DNA from: an uncultured Selenomonas sp.
GTDB lineage: Bacteria > Bacillota > Negativicutes > Selenomonadales > Selenomonadaceae
NCBI GenBank assembly: GCA_937915915.1
Contig: CALGGN010000432.1
Span: 1-12,329, forward strand
Direction: 5' to 3'
DNA length: 12,329 bases
The translations under genes and the position numbers were made by a program. Of the stretch, positions 7,101 through 12,329 are shown in pieces (the stretch's first letter is position 1; every line of letters starts with the position of its first letter). The notes beneath the pieces were generated by a model. That model did no database searches. It saw nothing but the letters and a program-made list of their open reading frames with translations, and was not told the origin of the DNA.

Positions 7101-8045
7101 TCAAACGCTGTCTCCGCTCTCAGTTTTTTGCCCTATTCCCTGCAGCTCCTCGATTTTTTTGCGCAGTTCCATCTCGCTGAGCGCCATCAGGAATTCGATG
7201 CCGTAAATAATGGCAGTGACTATGAATTTGAACCAGATGAACAGCGCAAAGAGCCCGAAGAGGGAGCCATAGGCGATTCCCATGCTCGGTATCAGCAGCA
7301 TGCACCAGCTGTAGACAGCCGTGATCCCAAGCCAGACCACTGTGACCAACAGCGCCGTCAAAGCCGCCTGATGAAAGGCTGGCGTATAGGAATGAGGCGC
7401 AAAGATGTAGAAGGCTGTCAGCCAGACGATGAGCACCGCAAAGGGAACCACGAATCTCAAAACATCCCACAAAGCCAGAAAAGCAGATGGCAATCCAAAG
7501 GTTTCATCCATATAGTAGACCACGGTATTGCCAAAAACCGGCAAGCCGAGGGACAGAAAGATGGCAATCATCAAGCCAAAAGTGAAGATCACGCCTTTCG
7601 CATGGATCAAAAGATTATGCTTGAAATCCTTCGCCAAATCCTCGGTTCGGGCATAGTCCAGACTGTCCGTTGCCCGCGTCAATATCTCCAGTCCCTGAAC
7701 GAAGCTATACATGGAAAACAGTCCCGTCACCCACATCCAAAGCGTGCTGCGAGAGGCCACAACACGCCGGATGTCCGCAATGAGCGGCCCCGCCATGCGA
7801 TCCGGCAGATAGTAAGCCACCATGCCATAAAGCGCATCGATCTGCGAAGCCATGACGAACAGCATGAGATTGACCAGAAACACCAGAAACGGGAGGAATC
7901 CCAAAAGAAAATAATACGTTGTCCCGGAGGCCATATCAAACCAGCTGCTGATGCTGTGATAGCCCGATAGCCGCTGATAAAAGAACACTGCGGTCTGCCA
8001 CATCGGGGAAAGCCTGCGCAATGCCTTTTGCACCAACTTGTCCAT
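7101..8045 (-). CDS. yihY: YihY/BrkB family inner-membrane protein
   Basis: This 314-residue polytopic membrane protein belongs to the YihY/virulence factor BrkB family. Its molecular function is not established; older annotation as ribonuclease BN is known to be wrong. About six hydrophobic helices can be drawn at residues 43-66, 101-122, 151-172, 194-216, 226-250 and 255-283. The family-typical features are an N-terminal SSWFDMASGTTYYFLLGFLPFLVF region, APHSY after helix 4, and YGSLFGLFALFIWF near helix 6. A charged cytoplasmic tail (EMELRKKIEELQ) closes the protein. The start is ATG 8045 with GAGG seven bases upstream. It begins 12 bases after the ade stop, so the two are very likely one transcript. 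No signal peptide or extra domain is visible. Confidence 0.92.
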   Translation of the reverse strand: MDKLVQKALRRLSPMWQTAVFFYQRLSGYHSISSWFDMASGTTYYFLLGFLPFLVFLVNLMLFVMASQIDALYGMVAYYLPDRMAGPLIADIRRVVASRSTLWMWVTGLFSMYSFVQGLEILTRATDSLDYARTEDLAKDFKHNLLIHAKGVIFTFGLMIAIFLSLGLPVFGNTVVYYMDETFGLPSAFLALWDVLRFVVPFAVLIVWLTAFYIFAPHSYTPAFHQAALTALLVTVVWLGITAVYSWCMLLIPSMGIAYGSLFGLFALFIWFKFIVTAIIYGIEFLMALSEMELRKKIEELQGIGQKTESGDSV

Positions 8046-8057
8046 GTCCGCACCTCG

Positions 8058-9833
8058 CTATCCCTTCACACCGGCATCCACAGAAATGATCCGGAACTGC
8101 TCCACGTCCACAAGTCCCATATCCGTCAGCTTCAGGGCAGGAATCACCGGAAGGCTCAAAAATGCCAAGGTGAGGAAGGGATCGTATTGCTGGTTCACCC
8201 CCAGCTCATAGGCCTTGTCACGCATACGGTCAATGGTATCCGCCGCCTGCTCCGCAGGAAGATTGCTCATAAGCCCCGCAATGGGCAAAGGCAGCTCGCC
8301 CGCGACCATCCCATCTGCAATGATGACTTCTCCGCCTCCGATCCTGCGGATCTCCTCCGCCGCGGCAAGCATGTCCTCGTCATTGGTCCCGATGATGATC
8401 AGATTGTGGGAATCATGCCCGACGGTGGAGGCGATTGCTCCCCGCTTCAGGCCAAAGCCCTTGACCAATCCGATGGCATGGAACCCTGTCGCATGGTGAC
8501 GCTCGAATACCGCGAGCTTCAGGATATCCCGCTCCGTATCCGCTACCGCGCACCCGTTTTCCACAGGAACCTCCATCTCCAAATGCTCCGTCACGATCTG
8601 GTGCGGAATGAGCCCGATGACATGCGCCCGCTTCTCCCGCAGGGGCAGCTTGAAATCCTCCTTGCTGATCTTGGGAAGATTCACGGAATGAAGAATGAGC
8701 TGGGCATTGAGCGCCATGGCCTCGGTTTCCTTCACTGCCTTCTTGATCTCCCGGACGCCATGTTCCTTCGTATAGACCAGAGCGCCCTCCTTGTAAACGC
8801 GCGACGGAACCCAGAACTGCAAGTCGTCATAGACGGCAAAATCCGCCCACGCCCCCGGCGACAAGGTTCCCAGATCGCGCAGGCCATAGTACCTTGCGGC
8901 ATTGATGGTCGCCATCTGGATGGCCGTTTCCATCGGCACGCCCAGCGAAATGGCCTTTCGCACCATATAGTTCAAGTCTCCCATGTCCAGGAGATCCGCA
9001 GGGTGCCTGTCATCCGTGCAGAAACAGCAATAAGCCGACGCAGCCGGCGTGATGGCGGGCAAAAGGGCATTGAGATTCTGCGCGGCAGAACCCTCACGGA
9101 TGAACAGATAGATGCCCGCCCGCAAACGTGCCAGCGCCTCCTCCGCCGTCACGCATTCGTGATCGGAATGGATGCCCGCCGCCGCATACGCCATAAGTTC
9201 CTTTCCCATCAGCGCGGGCGCATGCCCGTCCACGCGAAAGCGCACGCCCCTCCCGTCCTGCGAGTCCGTGAACAGCTCCAGCTTGTCCATCAGCGAGGAC
9301 TCCTGCATCAGGACGCCCGGCACATTCATGACCTCCGCAAGGCCAAAGACTCTCGGATGATTCTTGATCGTCGCCAGATCCGATGCATGGAGGACGGTGC
9401 CGGAATGCTCCAGCTCGGTGGAAGGAACGCAGGACGGCAGCATAAAATAGGCGCGGATCGGCAAATTTTCCGTTGCATTCAGCATATAGCTGATCCCGTG
9501 CAGCCCTGCCACATTCGCGATTTCATGGGGATCCGCCACCACCGTCGTCGTCCCGTTCCGCACGACCGCCTTCGCAAATTCCTGCGGGCTCAGCATGGAG
9601 CTTTCGATATGCAGATGCGCATTGATAAATCCCGGCACGAGATATTTCCCTGTGCAGTCACAAACCTCTGCTCCGTCGTATTCGCCGATTCCCGCAACCC
9701 GTCCCTCCACGATGGCAAGATCGCCCCGCAGGAACTCCCCCGTATGAGAGATGAAGATATCGGCATTTTTCATGACGAGATCCGCCTTGCGCTGTCCCAG
9801 CGCCGTTTCAATCAAATGCGTCCTGTTTCTCAT
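8058..9833 (-). CDS. ade: Adenine deaminase (adenine to hypoxanthine)
   Basis: The product is a 591-residue amidohydrolase-superfamily adenine deaminase for purine salvage, close to the usual length (about 570-600). Metal-site motifs are present in order: HLHIESS (His73, His75), DPHEIANV (Asp101 onward), VDGHAPAL (His204), HSDHE (222-226) and FCTDDRHPADL (Asp274, Asp275). The C-terminal domain carries GFGLKRGAIASTVGHDSHNL and NEDM, typical of Ade rather than generic dihydroorotase-like proteins. The start is ATG 9833, with GAGG eight bases upstream; a TTG at 9857 overlaps the preceding terminator and is rejected. It starts 23 bases after the dapA terminator, leaving no room for a promoter in between. 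Transcription must come from terminator read-through or from a promoter inside dapA that I could not find. Confidence 0.96.
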   Translation of the reverse strand: MRNRTHLIETALGQRKADLVMKNADIFISHTGEFLRGDLAIVEGRVAGIGEYDGAEVCDCTGKYLVPGFINAHLHIESSMLSPQEFAKAVVRNGTTTVVADPHEIANVAGLHGISYMLNATENLPIRAYFMLPSCVPSTELEHSGTVLHASDLATIKNHPRVFGLAEVMNVPGVLMQESSLMDKLELFTDSQDGRGVRFRVDGHAPALMGKELMAYAAAGIHSDHECVTAEEALARLRAGIYLFIREGSAAQNLNALLPAITPAASAYCCFCTDDRHPADLLDMGDLNYMVRKAISLGVPMETAIQMATINAARYYGLRDLGTLSPGAWADFAVYDDLQFWVPSRVYKEGALVYTKEHGVREIKKAVKETEAMALNAQLILHSVNLPKISKEDFKLPLREKRAHVIGLIPHQIVTEHLEMEVPVENGCAVADTERDILKLAVFERHHATGFHAIGLVKGFGLKRGAIASTVGHDSHNLIIIGTNDEDMLAAAEEIRRIGGGEVIIADGMVAGELPLPIAGLMSNLPAEQAADTIDRMRDKAYELGVNQQYDPFLTLAFLSLPVIPALKLTDMGLVDVEQFRIISVDAGVKG

Positions 9834-9855
9834 AGCCCCTACCTCATGCAATCCC

Positions 9856-9886
9856 AAAAGGGACTGCTCAAAGAACAGTCCCCTTT
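9856..9886 (-). terminator. Rho-independent terminator downstream of dapA
   Basis: A 10-bp stem (9860-9869 with 9873-9882, one G.T wobble, three-base loop) is flanked by A and T tracts and lies eight bases after the dapA stop. On the minus strand TTTT follows the stem. The AAAG/CTTT arms make it potentially bidirectional. It stands directly upstream of the ade ribosome site. Confidence 0.88.
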
Positions 9887-9894
9887 CGTTTCAT

Positions 9895-10785
9895 TCATTG
9901 TTTCAAAAGCCCATGATTTCTCATGGCCGATTTGAGCTGCTCCAGATGCGCAGGCTCCATCTCCGTCAGCGGCATTCTGAGCGGCCCTGCCGCATAGCCC
10001 ATCAGGTTCATCGCCGTCTTGACGGGAATCGGATTGACCTCGCAGAACAGCGCATCGATGAGATCCGCGTAGTCAATCTGCAACTTCGAGGCCGCTTCTA
10101 TCTTCCCTTCGAAATAGAGCTGGCAGATCACATGCGTATCCTTCGGCGCCACGTTGGAAAGCACGGAAATGACACCTTTCCCGCCCAAGGAAAGAATCGG
10201 CACGATCTGGTCATCATTCCCCGAATACACATCGAGATTCTCCCCGCATGCATGACGCAGCCGCAGAATCGAGGAAAGATCCCCGTTTGCCTCCTTGACC
10301 GCCGTGATGCGCGGGTGCTTCGCAAGCTCCACATAGGTCGGAACCTTGATCGACACTCCCGTGCGTGACGGCACATCATAGAGGATCAGCGGGATCTCCA
10401 CGCTGTCCGCGATCATCGTATAATGACGGATCAAGCCGTTCTGCGTACACTTATTGTAATAGGGCGTCACAACCAGCAAGGCATCTGCTCCCACACTCTC
10501 CGCATATCGTGAAAGCTCGATGGCGTAGGAAGTCTCGTTGGAGCCTGTTCCCGCAATGACCGGGACGCGCTTGCCGACCTTTTCCACTGCATATTTGATT
10601 GCCGCACGGTGCTCCTCATCCGACATCGCCGCGGACTCTCCCGTTGTGCCCGTGATGACAATCGCATCCGTGCCGTTTGCGATCTGGTCCTCAATGATGC
10701 GTCCCAGCTCTTCAAAATGAATGCCTGCCTCCGTAAACGGCGTGATGATTGCAACGCCTGCTCCCTTGAAGATTGTGCCCTTCAT
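9895..10785 (-). CDS. dapA: 4-hydroxy-tetrahydrodipicolinate synthase
   Basis: DapA condenses pyruvate and aspartate semialdehyde, the committed step to diaminopimelate and lysine. It is 296 residues, standard for the family. The catalytic set is complete: GTTGES with Thr47/Thr48 (46-51), TPYYNK with Tyr110, LYDVPSRTG with Tyr136 and Arg141, and the Schiff-base Lys164 in AVKEANGD. At the lysine allosteric site, E. coli His53 and Glu84 appear replaced by Asp56 and Tyr87 in my by-eye alignment, so weak lysine feedback is possible. The start is ATG 10785 with AGGAGG seven bases upstream. It follows the chimeric TrpB'-M16C' ORF by 32 bases with no terminator between. As the sequence stands, it would lie on the transcript controlled by the Trp T-box. 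A strong terminator closes it. Confidence 0.97.
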   Translation of the reverse strand: MKGTIFKGAGVAIITPFTEAGIHFEELGRIIEDQIANGTDAIVITGTTGESAAMSDEEHRAAIKYAVEKVGKRVPVIAGTGSNETSYAIELSRYAESVGADALLVVTPYYNKCTQNGLIRHYTMIADSVEIPLILYDVPSRTGVSIKVPTYVELAKHPRITAVKEANGDLSSILRLRHACGENLDVYSGNDDQIVPILSLGGKGVISVLSNVAPKDTHVICQLYFEGKIEAASKLQIDYADLIDALFCEVNPIPVKTAMNLMGYAAGPLRMPLTEMEPAHLEQLKSAMRNHGLLKQ

Positions 10786-10817
10786 CTCGAAACCTCCTCC
10801 TAATATCCAATTTTTCC

Positions 10818-11927
10818 CTATTCCACCACAGAAATCAAGCGGCCGAACAATTGCCTCTGCTCCTTCAGCTTTTCCTCATTCCCAAAGACACAGAGATAAT
10901 TCTGCTTCATGCAGGCATCCACCAGTTCCGCCAAGGCGCGGATGTCCTCCTGTCCCGTGGAAAGGATCTGATCCCTGCTCCGCTGGCGATCCGCATAGCT
11001 CACATTGCGGATATAGCACTCCGCAGCCGCGCATCCCTTCATTTTCGGCGTAAGCGGAGCGTCCACATGGCTCATGGTGCCGATGATGTACTTGTCCATT
11101 TCCCTGTCCGAAATCTCAAACGCCCGAAGGAACTCCGCCGTTCCGTTGAACACATCCAGCGTCTCGGACAGCCTTGGATCGCGGTATGACCCGAAATACA
11201 TGAACCCGCTGCGCTGGAAATTGGTGAAAGCCCCATATGCTCCGCCCTGCACACGGATTTGCGCCCAAAAGTACTCATAGCGCAGAATCGTCTCCAGAAC
11301 CTGAAGCGCACCCGTATAGGAATAACCCAGCTTCACATAGTTCGCCGCCTTGCCGACATACTGTACGCGGCTGGAGGAAAGCATTCCCTCATTGCGCGCC
11401 CCGCAATCATATCGATACTCCTGCTCCGGGTACTCCTGCTCCGGCAGCTTATCTAGAACACTTGCGAGTTCACCGCAGAAATCATCGTAAACCGCCTGTG
11501 TCGAGGTAATGCTGACCAATAAACCCCTGCGGTTCAGAAGCTTCGGCAGGATTTCACGGAACACCGCTTGCATCTTCTCATAGTTTCCATCGAAATCCGC
11601 AAGAAAATCCTTCAAAAAACGATAGTAATCGATCGTCCCCGCATCATTATAGCGCCCCGCCTTCGACAAATAGCCCGACAGACGGGATGCCACGACACTG
11701 TGTGCCGAGCGTTGCAAGCTCATTTCGAATTCTACGGCTTCCTGCTCGATGAGTTCCTTGCAGAATACAGGCTCCAGCTCTTCAGCCGCCATTGGCTTGA
11801 GCGTTCCCGGATTGACCAGCGGAGCGGGTTTCTTCTCCATGTCCGCGCGGATATTGTACCATTGCTTCGGCATCTCTTCTTCTGTCAGATATGTCTTGTA
11901 CGGGATCGTGTTAACATCTTTTGCCAT
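10818..11927 (-). CDS. Chimeric ORF: TrpB2 N-terminus joined in frame to the C-terminal part of an M16C peptidase
   Basis: Residues 1 to about 63 (MAKDVNTIPYKTYL, EEEMPKQWYNIRADM, LVNPGTLKP, LEPVFCKELIEQE) match the start of TrpB2-type tryptophan synthase beta chains. From about residue 66 (EMSLQRSAHSVVASRLSGYLS) to 369 it is the C-terminal third of an M16C presequence-protease-type peptidase. It includes NEGMLSSSRVQYV, the substrate-contacting RVQGGAYG (225-232), YRDPRLSETLDVF and YLCVFGNEEKL. The catalytic zinc motif HxxEH and the N-terminal two thirds of the peptidase are absent, as are the PLP domain and active-site lysine of TrpB. Neither activity is expected. The start is ATG 11927 with AAAGGAGG eight bases upstream; longer versions run into the T-box leader and are rejected. 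The frame is unbroken across the joint (about 11724-11741). It may be a real deletion fusion or an assembly chimera. Confidence 0.85.
   Translation of the reverse strand: MAKDVNTIPYKTYLTEEEMPKQWYNIRADMEKKPAPLVNPGTLKPMAAEELEPVFCKELIEQEAVEFEMSLQRSAHSVVASRLSGYLSKAGRYNDAGTIDYYRFLKDFLADFDGNYEKMQAVFREILPKLLNRRGLLVSITSTQAVYDDFCGELASVLDKLPEQEYPEQEYRYDCGARNEGMLSSSRVQYVGKAANYVKLGYSYTGALQVLETILRYEYFWAQIRVQGGAYGAFTNFQRSGFMYFGSYRDPRLSETLDVFNGTAEFLRAFEISDREMDKYIIGTMSHVDAPLTPKMKGCAAAECYIRNVSYADRQRSRDQILSTGQEDIRALAELVDACMKQNYLCVFGNEEKLKEQRQLFGRLISVVE
11415..11444 (-). repeat. 15-base tandem duplication inside the M16C part
   Basis: Two adjacent 15-base units (11415-11429 and 11430-11444) differ at only one base and encode PEQEY twice (residues 162-171). 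Near-identity at the DNA level suggests a recent slippage duplication. It keeps the frame and sits in a probable surface linker. Confidence 0.85.
11724..11741. other. Joint between trpB-derived and M16C-derived sequence
   Basis: Family resemblance changes between codon 63 (Glu of LIEQE, 11739-11741) and codon 68 (Glu of FEM, 11724-11726). The intervening A-V-E-F belongs clearly to neither family. An EcoRI site (11727-11732) falls exactly here, but the same hexamer occurs several more times in the window, so it is not evidence of cloning by itself. Confidence 0.7.
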
Positions 11928-12000
11928 TTTCTGTTCCTCCTTTGAACAATCTTTCCGCGACGTGCTCTCCGTTCGCGGCCTGTTGTTTGCAGTCGGGGCG

Positions 12001-12271
12001 AAAAAAAACTCTCGTCCCAGAAATACTGCTGGGACAAGAGTTTGGAACTCCTGCGGTGCCACCCGGCTTGACAGGTTTGACCCTGTCCACTCACTGCGTA
12101 CCAACATACGCGTCATTTGTTTACGAAGTTTATTCTCCGTCTCCCATACTCGGAACCGCGTCGTTCCTTTCAGGTCGCCCTCATGAGCCCATTCAGAACC
12201 GCCTTTACATGCCGCGCTCTCACCGCCCGCGGCTCGCTCTTATGCAAGCATCGGAACCTACTCACTCTCAT
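12001..12271 (-). promoter_or_regulatory. T-box riboswitch, specifier UGG (tryptophan)
   Basis: The conserved T-box core GGGTGGCACCGC is at 12053-12064, followed by the terminator. Stem I spans 12183-12271: basal ATGAG/CTCAT (12267-12271 with 12183-12187), a 5' specifier-loop strand AGTGAGTA, and an upper helix GGTTCCG/CGGTTCT with a U.U internal loop. Above it come TTGCAT/ATGTAA, an AG-rich bulge and a GCCGCG/CGCGGC apical hairpin with a GGTGAGA loop. The 3' strand of the specifier loop is GAATGGG, giving UGG (12189-12191) as codon. Stem III is GACAGG/CCTGTC (12070-12075 with 12082-12087). The acceptor-binding bulge UGGC (12058-12061) calls for discriminator G, as in bacterial tRNA-Trp, supporting the assignment independently. 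Uncharged tRNA-Trp should stabilise the antiterminator and switch on the trpB-type ORF. Confidence 0.93.
12007..12042 (-). terminator. Regulated terminator of the T-box leader
   Basis: A 14-bp stem (12007-12020 with 12029-12042, one G.T wobble, 8-base loop) is followed by an eight-T run (through 12001) on the minus strand. Its upstream strand also takes part in the antiterminator, as expected in a T-box. An additional GC-rich hairpin (11955-11960 with 11973-11978), without a T run, lies between it and the ribosome site. Confidence 0.95.
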
Positions 12272-12301
12272 TCATAGGTTTGCCGTATTGAATTAATTAG
12301 G

Positions 12302-12329
12302 AGTGTAGCACCTGTAATGTTGTGTGTCA
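12302..12329 (-). promoter_or_regulatory. Promoter of the T-box leader, cut by the window edge
   Basis: TACACT (12302-12307) is preceded by TGC, an extended -10. Seventeen bases upstream, the window ends in TGACA (12325-12329), which becomes TTGACA if the next base outside is T. Transcription should start near 12295, about 24 bases before stem I. The spacing is ideal, but one -35 base is unseen. Confidence 0.65.

Noticed and set aside
6102..7970. 622-codon plus-strand ORF
   Set aside because: It is antisense to aroF and yihY, both strongly conserved with proper ribosome sites. Its protein is His/Arg/Gln-rich without recognisable domains, typical of a reverse-frame shadow in GC-rich coding DNA.
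8028..9935. 635-codon plus-strand ORF
   Set aside because: It lies opposite ade almost exactly. Composition is His/Arg-rich with no motif, and the opposite strand carries a full metal-dependent deaminase motif set.
11727..11732. EcoRI site exactly at the trpB/M16C joint as proof of a cloning chimera
   Set aside because: GAATTC occurs several more times in this window (for example near 311, 3291, 4918, 6537 and 7191), so its presence at the joint is weak evidence.
10818..12116. Longer version of the chimeric ORF starting at 12116
   Set aside because: The extra 63 residues are translated from T-box stem, antiterminator and terminator sequence. ATG 11927 with AAAGGAGG is the clear start.
1..12329. 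CRISPR array, tRNA or rRNA gene, insertion sequence
   Set aside because: I looked for regularly spaced repeats, tRNA-like cloverleaf ends, and transposase motifs or terminal repeats on both strands and saw none.

Overview
This window looks like one contig from a Gram-negative-type Firmicute, most likely Negativicutes (Selenomonas or Mitsuokella-like). That placement is inferred from gene content, strong AGGAGG-type ribosome sites, moderately high GC and a T-box leader; no rRNA is present to confirm it. Every gene I can support lies on the minus strand, so the biological reading order runs from base 12329 down to base 1. Bases 1-15 are not genomic: they match the Illumina adapter end, so the window begins at a contig end and murB is cut there.

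In transcription order, the window opens with a promoter at its right edge (-10 at 12302-12307, -35 running off the end). A complete T-box leader follows (about 12295-12001). Its specifier reads UGG (Trp), and its UGGC bulge fits a tRNA with discriminator G, as in bacterial tRNA-Trp. The leader feeds an ORF (10818-11927) that starts as a TrpB2-type tryptophan synthase beta chain. After about 63 residues it switches in frame to the C-terminal third of an M16C (presequence-protease type) peptidase. dapA (lysine/diaminopimelate synthesis) follows 32 bases later and ends at a strong terminator. This trpB'-M16C' joint is the most unusual thing in the window. It is either a real deletion fusion or an assembly chimera.

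Next come ade (adenine deaminase) and yihY (inner-membrane BrkB family). A good promoter (TTGACA, 17 bases, extended -10) then drives a compact aromatic amino acid operon: aroF (type I-beta DAHP synthase with N-terminal regulatory domain), tyrA (ATGA overlap, no ACT domain) and a class I/II aminotransferase. A monocistronic universal stress protein gene with its own terminator comes after it.

The last section holds a two-gene accessory-looking unit: an unrecognised 187-residue helical protein and an AAA-ATPase-like/PD-(D/E)XK (DUF1703-type) protein. It is followed by trmL (tRNA 2'-O-methyltransferase) and murB (peptidoglycan precursor synthesis), which form a likely operon from a promoter near 1064-1092. 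No tRNA, rRNA, CRISPR array or insertion sequence is visible. There is no gene-free stretch over 300 bases apart from the T-box leader region (11928-12329).
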